Shown: one piece after another, positions 1 to 6,887 of the stretch
How the letters are laid out: every line of letters starts with the position of its first letter
Position numbering within the stretch: the stretch's first letter is position 1
Source: Gammaproteobacteria bacterium
Lineage (GTDB): Bacteria > Pseudomonadota > Gammaproteobacteria > Pseudomonadales > Pseudohongiellaceae
Assembly: GCA_003451715.1 (NCBI GenBank)
Contig: DMJN01000310.1
Coordinates: forward strand, 1 to 8,503
Length of the DNA stretch: 8,503 nt
Direction of reading: 5' to 3'
Made by a program: the position numbers and the translations under genes
The notes under the pieces: model-generated
Database searches by the model: none
What the model was told of the DNA's origin: nothing
Seen by the model: only the letters and a program-made list of their open reading frames with translations

Positions 1-1
1 C

Positions 2-1984
2 GCCATGGGTCGGCTCGCCGAAGCAGAAGGTGCCAGTCAGCTGTATCGAGACCTGCGCATGCGACTGTTTATTGACCCGGCCGACATGCAGGCCCAGTAC
101 CAAGCGAGCCCGCAATGGCTGAAAGGTTTGATGGATGCATTCGCCGATGGCCTCAATTACTTCCTCTATACGCATCCCGAAGTCGAGCCAAGAGTTATAC
201 AACGCTTCGAGCCCTGGATGGCGCTAAGCTTTACAGAAGGTAGTATCGGTGGCGATATCGAACGGGTAAATTTGCGAAGCCTGCAAAACTTTTACAGCGG
301 CGATAATCTGTTGGCCCAAACCGAATCAGCCTTCGATGGTGAGCCACGGGGCTCCAACGGTTTTGCAATCTCACCGGAAAATACCACGGGCGGCAATGCC
401 CTGTTTCTAATCAACCCTCATACTTCCTTCTTCTTTCGTTCCGAGTTACATATGGTCAGCGAAGAAGGTCTCAATGCCTACGGCGCGGTGACCTGGGGGC
501 AGTTTTTTGTCTACCAGGGATTTAACGAAAACACCGGCTGGATGCATACCTCCAGCAGAGCCGATGCCATCGACTACTATCTGGAAACCATTATCGAACA
601 TGATGACGGCTTCTACTACCTGTACGGTGACGAAGAAAGGAAACTCACTGAAACCACGTTGACTCTTCCCTATAAAGACGGTGATGCAATATCCAGCATG
701 GAATTTACCGTCTACCACAGCCATCATGGCCCAATCATTCGCGAGCAGGATGGCAAATGGGTGGCCATCAGTCTCATGCAGGAACCGATCAAGGCATTGA
801 GCCAATCCTATGGCCGCACCCGGGCACGCAACTATGAAGAGTTCGCCGCCACCATGGAATTGCGTACCAACTCCTCTAACAACACCGTCTATGCCGACAG
901 CAACGGCAACATCACCTACTGGCATGGCAACTTCATCCCGCGCCGCGATACGCGCTTCGACTGGAACCAACCACTGGACGGCAGCAATCCGGCGACCGAC
1001 TGGCAGGGACTGCATCCGGTCAATGAAACCATAACCGTATTCAATCCCGCCAGCGGCTGGATACAGAATACCAATAACACCCCCTTTTCCGCCGCCGGTG
1101 CGGACAGTCCACGCCGGCAAGACTACCCGGTATATATGGCAAATAATCCTGAGAATTACCGTGGAATTCACGCGGTACAGGTTCTTCAGAACAAACGCGA
1201 TTTCACCCTCGACTCCTTAATAGAAGCAGCCTATGACCCGACGCTTACGGCCTTCGAAGATTTGATTCCAAGCCTGCTGCTGATTACTGCCGTGGATAGA
1301 ATTTCCCAAACCAACAATCCGGATACCATCCCGATTCCAGCGATTGGCGACAACGTATCCATACAATCGGATTTACTGGAATATATCGATCTGCTGCGTA
1401 CCTGGGATTACACTGCTTCGGTCGACTCAGTGGAGACCTCTCTAGCGGTGTACTGGGGACAGCAGCTGATGGCCAATGTGGCGACACAGGCCGCAGATGA
1501 AGGCATTAACATTTATGAGTATATGGCTGAGCGTTCAACGATAGCTCAGAAATTAGCCGCCCTGCGACAGGCAGCCCAACAACTGACCGATGATTTTGGC
1601 AGCTGGCAAGTGCCCTGGGGTGAGATCAACCGTTATCAGCGTCTCAATGGTGACCTGGTACAGAATTTCAACGATGCACAACCCAGCTTGCCGGTGGGAT
1701 TCGCCTCTGGCCGTTGGGGCTCGCTGGCCTCGTTTGGCAGTCGCAGCTATTCAGGCACCAACCGCATGTACGGTACCAGCGGCAATAGTTTCGTTGCCGT
1801 CGTTGAATTTGGTGAGCGAGTAACCGCCAAAGCCATTACCGTAGGTGGCCTGCAGAGTGATCCCGCTTCGCCCCATTTCGACGATCAGGCGCAGATGTAT
1901 GCCAACGGCGAGTTTCGTGACGTACTCTTTTATCGAGAAGACATCGAAGCAAACCTCGAGAGAGCTTATAATCCCGGTCAGTAG
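2..1984 (+). CDS. Penicillin acylase / acyl-homoserine-lactone acylase family N-terminal nucleophile hydrolase (5' partial)
   Basis: The reading frame is open to the left edge. The Met at position 5 is internal, because a PvdQ-type precursor has about 100 more residues before the nucleophile: signal peptide and start of the alpha chain. Residues are numbered from that Met. The autoprocessing site is RGSNGFAI, with the predicted beta-chain nucleophile Ser117. INPH follows, with His139 at beta position 23 as in PvdQ. QNTNNTPF carries Asn357 at beta position 241, the oxyanion Asn position of penicillin G acylase. The C-terminal SDPASPHFDDQ matches the equivalent PvdQ segment. In this family the protein is exported to the periplasm, cleaves itself into alpha and beta chains, and hydrolyses an amide bond of an acylated substrate. 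All catalytic positions seen are intact, so it is probably active. The substrate (acyl-homoserine lactone, N-acyl amino acid, beta-lactam or other) is not determined. It is the first visible gene of a probable three-gene operon. Confidence 0.9.
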   Translation, partial: AMGRLAEAEGASQLYRDLRMRLFIDPADMQAQYQASPQWLKGLMDAFADGLNYFLYTHPEVEPRVIQRFEPWMALSFTEGSIGGDIERVNLRSLQNFYSGDNLLAQTESAFDGEPRGSNGFAISPENTTGGNALFLINPHTSFFFRSELHMVSEEGLNAYGAVTWGQFFVYQGFNENTGWMHTSSRADAIDYYLETIIEHDDGFYYLYGDEERKLTETTLTLPYKDGDAISSMEFTVYHSHHGPIIREQDGKWVAISLMQEPIKALSQSYGRTRARNYEEFAATMELRTNSSNNTVYADSNGNITYWHGNFIPRRDTRFDWNQPLDGSNPATDWQGLHPVNETITVFNPASGWIQNTNNTPFSAAGADSPRRQDYPVYMANNPENYRGIHAVQVLQNKRDFTLDSLIEAAYDPTLTAFEDLIPSLLLITAVDRISQTNNPDTIPIPAIGDNVSIQSDLLEYIDLLRTWDYTASVDSVETSLAVYWGQQLMANVATQAADEGINIYEYMAERSTIAQKLAALRQAAQQLTDDFGSWQVPWGEINRYQRLNGDLVQNFNDAQPSLPVGFASGRWGSLASFGSRSYSGTNRMYGTSGNSFVAVVEFGERVTAKAITVGGLQSDPASPHFDDQAQMYANGEFRDVLFYREDIEANLERAYNPGQ

Positions 1985-1994
1985 ATCCCCTTTT

Positions 1995-2007
1995 AACAAG
2001 AACAAGA
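1995..2007 (+). promoter_or_regulatory. A-rich ARN/AANAANAA leader motif before the aminotransferase
   Basis: AACAAGAACAAGA reads as successive A-R-N triplets and contains one exact AANAANAA match (1995-2002), about 15 bases before the ATG at 2018. In Pseudomonas such motifs near a start codon bind Hfq (distal face) with Crc and block translation during catabolite repression. Here the role is inferred only from sequence and position. It could also be an unstructured translation enhancer standing in for the weak Shine-Dalgarno. Confidence 0.35.
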
Positions 2008-2017
2008 CTCAGCAGTA

Positions 2018-3190
2018 ATGACAGATAACTACATGCCCGGCAGGCATTTCCTGCAGATTCCCGGACCCTCCAATGTTCCCGACAGCGTGCTGCATGCCAT
2101 GGCGCAACCGGTTATTGACCATCGTGGCCCGGAATTTCCTGAGCTGACCTTTGGCATCCTGGAAAAACTCAGACTCATTTTCAATACCGAGGGACCCATC
2201 TTCATCTATCCAAGCTCTGGCACCGGTGGCTGGGAATGCGCGTTGCTCAATGTACTCTCCCCCGGTGACAAGGTGCTGGCCTTCGAAACCGGCCACTTTG
2301 CCACGCTGTGGAAGAATGTTGCCGAAAGGCTGGGACTGCATATTGTCTGGATCGCAGGTGACTGGCGCCACGGCATCAACCCTTCCCTGGTGGAAGAAAA
2401 GCTGAGTGAGGACAGCAAGCATGAAATAAAGGCGGTACTCGCCGTGCAGACAGAAACCTCTACCGGAGTCACCAGCCAGATTCCTCGAATCAGGGCTGCC
2501 ATCGATGCCGTAAAACATCCGGCGCTGTTTTTGGTAGACACAGTCTCCTCCCTGGCCTGCACTGAATTCAGGCACGACGACTGGGGAGTGGACGTCACCG
2601 TCAGTGGCTCACAGAAAGGACTGATGTTGCCGCCGGGCCTGAGTTTTAATGCAGTGAGCGAACAGGCTCTGGCATGTGCCCAGAATTCCACCGCACACCA
2701 TTCCTATTGGCGATGGGACGCCATACTGGAGAACAACCAACACGGATACTTCCCCTATACACCGAACACCAATCTCTTATATGGCCTGGATGAAGCACTG
2801 ACCCTGTTGCATCGGGAAGGCATGGACAATGTACTGGCTCGACATGCCCGACTGGCAGAGGCAACGCGCCGCGCCGTTGCCGCCTGGGGTCTGGAAAATT
2901 TGTGTATGAACCCTGAAGAATATTGTAACTCTCTCACCGCAGTATTGGTGCCGGAAGGCTATGATGCCGACGCGCTGCGTAAAATCATTCTGGAGCGCTT
3001 CAACATGTCGCTGGGCACCGGCCTGGGTCGATTAAAGGGCGCGATCTTCCGCATTGGCCACCTGGGCGATTTCAACGACTTGATGCTGGCTGGCACGCTT
3101 GGTGGCATCGAGATGGGATTGGCGCTGGCTGACATTCCCCATAGCAGCGGTGGGGTCGATGCAGCACTTGAATTTCTAGCCGCTAATTAA
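2018..3190 (+). CDS. Class V PLP-dependent aminotransferase, serine--glyoxylate aminotransferase type
   Basis: This 390-residue protein has normal length for the alanine/serine-glyoxylate aminotransferase group. The N-terminal IPGPSNVP and IDHRGPEF are typical of it. PSSGTGGWE (65-73) forms the PLP phosphate loop. LVDTVSSL holds Asp174, expected to contact the pyridine nitrogen. SGSQKGLMLPPGL holds Lys200, the Schiff-base lysine. YFPYTPNTNLLYGL (244-257) is characteristic of serine-glyoxylate enzymes, and FRIGHLGD holds Arg345, expected to bind the substrate carboxylate. The likely reaction moves an amino group from serine (or alanine) to glyoxylate, giving hydroxypyruvate (or pyruvate) and glycine in the cytoplasm. 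An aspartate-glyoxylate enzyme (BhcA of the beta-hydroxyaspartate cycle) is a related alternative, but no other bhc gene is visible. The ATG at 2018 lies 33 bases after the acylase stop with no strong Shine-Dalgarno; a second ATG at 2033 is possible. An A-rich AACAAGAACAAGA tract precedes the start. Confidence 0.9.
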   Translation: MTDNYMPGRHFLQIPGPSNVPDSVLHAMAQPVIDHRGPEFPELTFGILEKLRLIFNTEGPIFIYPSSGTGGWECALLNVLSPGDKVLAFETGHFATLWKNVAERLGLHIVWIAGDWRHGINPSLVEEKLSEDSKHEIKAVLAVQTETSTGVTSQIPRIRAAIDAVKHPALFLVDTVSSLACTEFRHDDWGVDVTVSGSQKGLMLPPGLSFNAVSEQALACAQNSTAHHSYWRWDAILENNQHGYFPYTPNTNLLYGLDEALTLLHREGMDNVLARHARLAEATRRAVAAWGLENLCMNPEEYCNSLTAVLVPEGYDADALRKIILERFNMSLGTGLGRLKGAIFRIGHLGDFNDLMLAGTLGGIEMGLALADIPHSSGGVDAALEFLAAN

Positions 3191-3218
3191 AAAAATTCCC
3201 TGAAAACAAGAGCCTGAG

Positions 3219-3233
3219 AACAAGAATAAGGAG
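3219..3233 (+). promoter_or_regulatory. ARN-repeat leader overlapping into the Shine-Dalgarno of the permease gene
   Basis: AACAAGAATAAGGAG is an uninterrupted series of A-R-N-type triplets that runs straight into the GGAG ribosome-binding site (3230-3233), 5 bases before the start codon. It contains one exact AANAANAA (3219-3226). A looser copy, AACAAGAG, lies 14 bases upstream at 3205-3212. The Shine-Dalgarno assignment is strong. A regulatory role for the A-rich part (Hfq- or Hfq/Crc-type binding) is an inference. A protein bound here would directly cover the ribosome-binding site. Confidence 0.45.
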
Positions 3234-3238
3234 CATTC

Positions 3239-4612
3239 ATGGATCCTTCCACCGCTGTAAGTACCAGCGCAGCAATTTCCCTGGGCGGCTTCGTCGTCGT
3301 CATCTTCCTGCTCCTATTTCTGATCGCCAAATGGAAGTGGCATGTATTTTTTGCACTCCTGATTCCAATCATGCTGTTCGGCATTCTGCCGGGCGTGCAA
3401 CAGAACAATTTCATCGACGCCTTTGAGAGTGGCTTCGGCAATACCCTCGGCTCGATCGGTGTAGTAATCGTGCTGGGTTCGATAATCGCCGAGGCCTTGA
3501 AACACACCGGTGCCATCCAGGTCATCACCCGCTCCATGGTAAATCTGGTGGGCAGCAACCGTATGCCGCTGGCGCTGACACTGACCGGTTTCATCATCGG
3601 TGTCGCGATCTTTTCCGACGTGGCCTATGTGATACTCAATCCCCTGGTGCACTCGGCTGCCAAGACCATGAACGTGGGCATCGCCGTGATGTCCACCGGC
3701 CTGGTGGGTGCACTGCAACTCACCCATGCCATCGTGCCACCCACACCGGGACCGCTGGCGGCTGCGGCAATCGTTGGGGCGGACATTGGTAGAACCATCA
3801 TCTTCGGCGGCATCGCCTGCCTGTTCGGCTCACTGGCCTGCTGGGCCTGGGGAGTGTTTGTTGCCGGACCTCGCATCAAGACCATGGCGAGTGATGAATT
3901 TGAAGGCGTGAGCATCGACGACCTCGATGAAGACGGACCCAGTGAACTGCCCAGCACGCTCAGTTCCTATACGCCAATCGTCATACCTATCGTGCTGATC
4001 GGTACCCAGAGTGTGGTTTCCCTGTTTTTCGAGGAAGGGCATATGCTGCGCACTGTATTCCTCTACCTCGGCTGGCCTGTTGTCGCGCTGTCCATCGGCG
4101 TGTGGCTGGCTTATCGCAATATCAAGAGCGATGATGACAAGGAGAAAGCCAAGGATGCCTGGGTGGAAGCAGCCCTGAAGACTTCGGCGATGATTCTGGT
4201 TGTTACCGGTCTTGGTGGATCTCTCAGCGCCATTCTGCGTGGCACCCCTGCGGTGGATTTCATCGCCACCATTTTCACCGACTACGGCCTGCCAACTATT
4301 TTACTACCATTTGTTATAGGGATAATTGGCAACATGATCACTGGTTCGACAACGGTGGGTGTAATCACTGCAGCTTCATTGGTAGCACCCATGCTTGCCA
4401 GCCTCAGCCTGTCGCCGGAAGCCGCCATGCTGGCCGGTGCCAGTGGTTCCGTCATTATCAAGTATGTTAACAGCAGTTATTTCTGGGTCTGCACATCGCT
4501 GTCGCGGCTGAGCGTTCCCGATGCTGTATTCAGCTATGGAGGGGCTACACTGGTGGGCGGAATCGTGTCGTTCCTTACGGTATGCGCCATGTGGGGAATC
4601 GGACTGATCTGA
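3239..4612 (+). CDS. GntP-family permease (gluconate / glycerate / D-serine type transporter)
   Basis: This 457-residue protein is strongly hydrophobic, with roughly a dozen membrane segments and short charged loops; the longest is an acidic cytosolic-type loop at about residues 217-240. GntP-family signatures are clear: IFSDVAYVILNPL (124-136), HAIVPPTPGPLAAA (163-176), the re-entrant-like GNMITGSTTVGVIT (364-377), and near the C terminus ASGSVIIKYVNSSYFW (401-416). The family, which includes GntP, GntT and DsdX, imports small hydroxy acids or D-serine across the inner membrane by proton symport. No sugar-acid kinase or dehydratase lies beside it, so gluconate is not specially favoured. The neighbouring serine-glyoxylate-type aminotransferase makes serine, glycerate or another C2-C4 hydroxy or amino acid plausible. 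The ATG at 3239 is well supported by an AAGGAG Shine-Dalgarno ending 5 bases upstream. It is the last gene of the plus-strand block. Confidence 0.92.
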   Translation: MDPSTAVSTSAAISLGGFVVVIFLLLFLIAKWKWHVFFALLIPIMLFGILPGVQQNNFIDAFESGFGNTLGSIGVVIVLGSIIAEALKHTGAIQVITRSMVNLVGSNRMPLALTLTGFIIGVAIFSDVAYVILNPLVHSAAKTMNVGIAVMSTGLVGALQLTHAIVPPTPGPLAAAAIVGADIGRTIIFGGIACLFGSLACWAWGVFVAGPRIKTMASDEFEGVSIDDLDEDGPSELPSTLSSYTPIVIPIVLIGTQSVVSLFFEEGHMLRTVFLYLGWPVVALSIGVWLAYRNIKSDDDKEKAKDAWVEAALKTSAMILVVTGLGGSLSAILRGTPAVDFIATIFTDYGLPTILLPFVIGIIGNMITGSTTVGVITAASLVAPMLASLSLSPEAAMLAGASGSVIIKYVNSSYFWVCTSLSRLSVPDAVFSYGGATLVGGIVSFLTVCAMWGIGLI

Positions 4613-4615
4613 TCT

Positions 4616-4701
4616 GGGGACAGTTTTTATGTAGTGCCGAGGAAAAAATTATTACTCCCCGGCACCTTAGCCGTCCTTCGATAAACAGGTGAACTGTCTC
4701 C
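4616..4701. repeat. Nested inverted repeat between convergent genes (REP-like element or stem-loop)
   Basis: The 102-base gap between the convergent permease and secreted-protein genes contains two nested palindromes. The outer arms are GGGGACAGTT (4616-4625) and AACTGTCTCC (4692-4701), pairing over 10 positions with one G-T. The inner arms are GTGCCGAGG (4634-4642) and CCCCGGCAC (4657-4665), pairing with one mismatch around a 14-base AT-rich loop. No clean U-tract follows the inner stem on either strand, so it is not a textbook terminator, although it may still end both transcripts. The outer arm resembles the GGGGACAG-type ends I recall from dispersed REP-like repeats linked to Y1 (IS200/RAYT-type) transposases in proteobacteria. 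That likeness is from memory, not a search. Confidence 0.45.
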
Positions 4702-4714
4702 CTACTTCAGTTGT

Positions 4715-5755
4715 TCAGTCCCCATCCTCAGCTTCGGCTGCACGAAGCTCATTCATTCGTTCACCACGAAGAATATTGAACATGCCATAGTTTCCTTCAT
4801 GGCAGGCGTATTCATACAGCGTACCTGCTACTTTGGTCATTGGCATTGTGGCAACAATCCTGTCCGTAAACGTGGAAGGGTCTTCAAGCGTCCACTCGTA
4901 CTCAATCGTGTCATAGGCTTCGCGGGTAAATCGTTCGGTGAGCATCTTATCTTTAGCGTTTCCGAAGCGACTGAAACTGGGTAACAAGTCGCTAAAGTTT
5001 CTGGTTTGGACCACAAGCGTGTCGCCTTCCCAATAGCCTCTGGAATCCCCGGTCCACAAGCGAATATCGTCATCAAGAGCACCACTGTCATCCAGCGGGA
5101 CAATACGGGCGTCATGGACCATTTCGGTCATGATTACCGCATGATCCTTGTTTTGAAAAATCTGCAGATTGGCGTTGTAACCACCGCCGTTCATTGGAGG
5201 ACCGGCATTAAAGCCGATCATGCAACGCTCAGACAGGCCACGATCTTCCGGCCCATCCTTAGCTATACCTCCGAACAGTGCACGCACCGGGCGCTCACCT
5301 GGAGTGTCGACCGGCCCCAGATTAGCGGTATGCTCGGCAGAGCCTTCAACCCTTGCAGGCAGACGACCATCTGGCGGATAGACAATAAGAGAAGTGCGAA
5401 CGTTTTCACCGATACTGGCACGTTCATACCAGAAGTTGTTATAGCCGCCCGTATTAGTGCCGGCAGGTGGAGCCTCCGGATTAAGCACCAGTACGGCCTC
5501 TGCAGCATCCGCCGCTATGCGGTTTTCCTCCTGACGGGTACGATCCTGCTCAACTTCCTCTGGAGTCAGATACTCCCGAGTTCCAAAGCGCTCAGGTCGC
5601 TCCATTGGCGTACCGGAATTGAAATTCCAAACCCCCTGTAAATCAGGCTGACCCCATTCCGTGCGCGGCACAACATAATCGTCGGCCGACTGAGCATAGC
5701 TCAGGCCAAGCGGGGCTATCAGGATGGCAATAGTTAATATTAGTCTTGTTTTCAT
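4715..5755 (-). CDS. Secreted protein of unnamed family with CHEGNY and GDSxGxWEG motifs (paralogue A)
   Basis: This 346-residue protein starts with a good Sec signal peptide (MKTRLI, hydrophobic core, predicted cleavage after SYA at 21), so the mature form should be exported to the periplasm or beyond. Conserved blocks shared with the upstream neighbour are: QPDLQGVW (36-43), RTSLIVYPPDGRLP (120-133), ERCMI (176-180) followed by a PP, NLQIFQNKDHAVIMTE (196-211), WTGDSRGYWEGDTL (234-247), TRNF (251-254) and YACHEGNY (316-323). The mature protein has only two cysteines, 178 and 318, a probable disulfide. I recognise this as a widespread uncharacterised family, many copies of which occur in some Acidobacteria (from memory); no catalytic function is known to me. 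The start is supported by GGTGA 6 bases upstream. It follows its paralogue by 115 bases and may be co-transcribed or have its own promoter. Confidence 0.85.
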   Translation of the reverse strand: MKTRLILTIAILIAPLGLSYAQSADDYVVPRTEWGQPDLQGVWNFNSGTPMERPERFGTREYLTPEEVEQDRTRQEENRIAADAAEAVLVLNPEAPPAGTNTGGYNNFWYERASIGENVRTSLIVYPPDGRLPARVEGSAEHTANLGPVDTPGERPVRALFGGIAKDGPEDRGLSERCMIGFNAGPPMNGGGYNANLQIFQNKDHAVIMTEMVHDARIVPLDDSGALDDDIRLWTGDSRGYWEGDTLVVQTRNFSDLLPSFSRFGNAKDKMLTERFTREAYDTIEYEWTLEDPSTFTDRIVATMPMTKVAGTLYEYACHEGNYGMFNILRGERMNELRAAEAEDGD

Positions 5756-5761
5756 GGCGCT

Positions 5762-5766
5762 TCACC
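5762..5766 (-). promoter_or_regulatory. Shine-Dalgarno for paralogue A
   Basis: GGTGA on the minus strand lies 6 bases before the ATG at 5755 and agrees with the start of a clean signal peptide. This leader, unlike the other three visible ones, has no AANAANAA motif. The rest of the 115-base spacer (5767-5870) is AT-rich in its middle and could hold a promoter, but no convincing -35/-10 pair is seen. Confidence 0.5.
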
Positions 5767-5870
5767 GTAGATTGTAGAGACCCGATACAACGTTAGTATT
5801 TTTGACCAGAGTAATCAATACAATATTAATAAATAGCCCCGTCAGCGCTGCGAATAGCTGATCGTGAATA

Positions 5871-6872
5871 CTAGTCCGTAGCATCCATCTCCTCCCGCCG
5901 TGCGCCAGCGAGAATACCGGGCAGGGAATAGTTGCCTTCATGGCAGGTGTAGTCGAACAGCCTCTGCCCTGCGGGCATGCGCTTCAACATGAGTTCACCG
6001 GTAAAGGATTGGGTATAGATATCGGGATCAGTGTATGTGAAGCGATAAAGAATTTCGTCCTCAGAAACCAGCGTGAATTGCTCATCCAGCGCCAGCAGTG
6101 CAGACACACGCAGGGTAAATGACGATGACTGGGGATGAAAATTTCGGGTTTCCACATGCAGTGTATTGCCCTCCCAGTGGCCGATGGAATCACCGTGCCA
6201 TTTTTTATGAAAAGGGTTCTGGTGTTCATCTCGCAAGCGAATAAAACGCGTCTCCGCACCGGCTTCGATATACAGGATTACGTAGTCTTCATTCTGCACG
6301 AACTGGAAGTTGGCGCTGAGGGGCACGATGGGGCCAGCCGGTGGCGCCGGTCCGAAGTCGATCAGGCAGCGCTCACCGGGGCCCGCGCCTTCGGGCCCAT
6401 CCAGTAGATTCACGCCATGCGCCTGCAGTTTGCCGGCGAAAGTATTGGCCTGCCAGTCTTCTCTGAAAGGCAGGCGACCATTGGGAGGTTCTACTAAAAT
6501 CGAAGTGCGGGGTTCGCCGTTAATAGTCAACACATTGGTGATGCGAATCTTGAACTGGTCTTCGGCGGTGTTATCGACGACTGGTTTAATCTGGGGTGCT
6601 TCGATGGGGCCTTCTATCGGCGCTTCTCGCGCCTCCATCTCGGCCACCTTTTCTCTCTCCCACTCCCAGGCTTCTGCTTCGGTGTAGGCTCGTTTTTCAC
6701 CCAACTCATCGGGTCGCTGGAAAGGCGTTGCAGTATGGGTGGTCCAGTTTCCCTGAAAGTCAGGGTGACCAGAGGGTGTCAGACTGGGCTCGAACTCCGC
6801 ACCGAGTACTCCGGTGGTGGGTACCAGGCAGGATAGGGCAATACAACAGACAGAAAAGAAACCGCTTCTCAT
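5871..6872 (-). CDS. Secreted protein of the same unnamed CHEGNY family (paralogue B)
   Basis: This 333-residue protein has an N-terminal signal sequence (MRSGFF, hydrophobic core with three cysteines, probable cleavage near VLGA at 25). The mature part keeps the motif order of its downstream neighbour: HPDFQGNW (36-43), RTSILVEPPNGRLP (122-135), GERCLI (166-171) followed by PAPP, NFQFVQNEDYVI (188-199), WHGDSIGHWEGNTL (225-238), TRNF (242-245) and YTCHEGNY (308-315). Cys169 and Cys310 are the only cysteines after the signal and align with Cys178 and Cys318 of paralogue A. Residues 64-98 are rich in Glu and Pro, a probable linker. Overall similarity outside the motifs is modest, so this is an old paralogue pair, not a recent duplication. 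A GGAG lies 8 bases before the ATG, preceded by three 13-base repeats. No enzymatic role can be assigned. Confidence 0.85.
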   Translation of the reverse strand: MRSGFFSVCCIALSCLVPTTGVLGAEFEPSLTPSGHPDFQGNWTTHTATPFQRPDELGEKRAYTEAEAWEWEREKVAEMEAREAPIEGPIEAPQIKPVVDNTAEDQFKIRITNVLTINGEPRTSILVEPPNGRLPFREDWQANTFAGKLQAHGVNLLDGPEGAGPGERCLIDFGPAPPAGPIVPLSANFQFVQNEDYVILYIEAGAETRFIRLRDEHQNPFHKKWHGDSIGHWEGNTLHVETRNFHPQSSSFTLRVSALLALDEQFTLVSEDEILYRFTYTDPDIYTQSFTGELMLKRMPAGQRLFDYTCHEGNYSLPGILAGARREEMDATD

Positions 6873-6880
6873 CAGGGAAT

Positions 6881-6884
6881 CTCC
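6881..6884 (-). promoter_or_regulatory. Shine-Dalgarno for paralogue B
   Basis: GGAG on the minus strand stands 8 bases before the ATG at 6872, directly after the tandem-repeat leader. It supports this start over later Met codons and shows that the repeats lie in the untranslated leader and not in the coding sequence. Confidence 0.6.
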
Positions 6885-6887
6885 GGC

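Noticed and set aside
5..7. Met at position 5 as the true start of the acylase
   Set aside because: The frame is open upstream to the edge, there is no room for a signal peptide, and about 100 residues of the alpha chain would be missing relative to PvdQ.
446..1171. Long open frame (241 codons) on the minus strand inside the acylase gene
   Set aside because: It lies wholly antisense to a gene with clear family motifs, has no ribosome-binding site, and its translation has no recognisable domain. It is a codon-bias shadow.
2009..2575. Open frame of 188 codons antisense to the aminotransferase
   Set aside because: The sense frame contains the full set of PLP-enzyme motifs. The antisense product shows no family signature.
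5006..5641. Open frame of 211 codons on the plus strand opposite paralogue A
   Set aside because: The minus-strand reading has a signal peptide and motifs shared with its paralogue. The plus-strand frame has neither and is a shadow.
5767..5870. Promoter for paralogue A in the spacer (TTGATT ... TACTAA on the minus strand)
   Set aside because: The spacing is too short (about 14 bases) and the -10 match is only about half. Other pairings are no better, so it was not called.
6828..6872. Lipoprotein signal in paralogue B (ALSC near residue 15)
   Set aside because: The -3 position is Ala where Leu is usual, the preceding hydrophobic core is short, and hydrophobic sequence continues past the Cys to a more ordinary cleavage site near residue 25.
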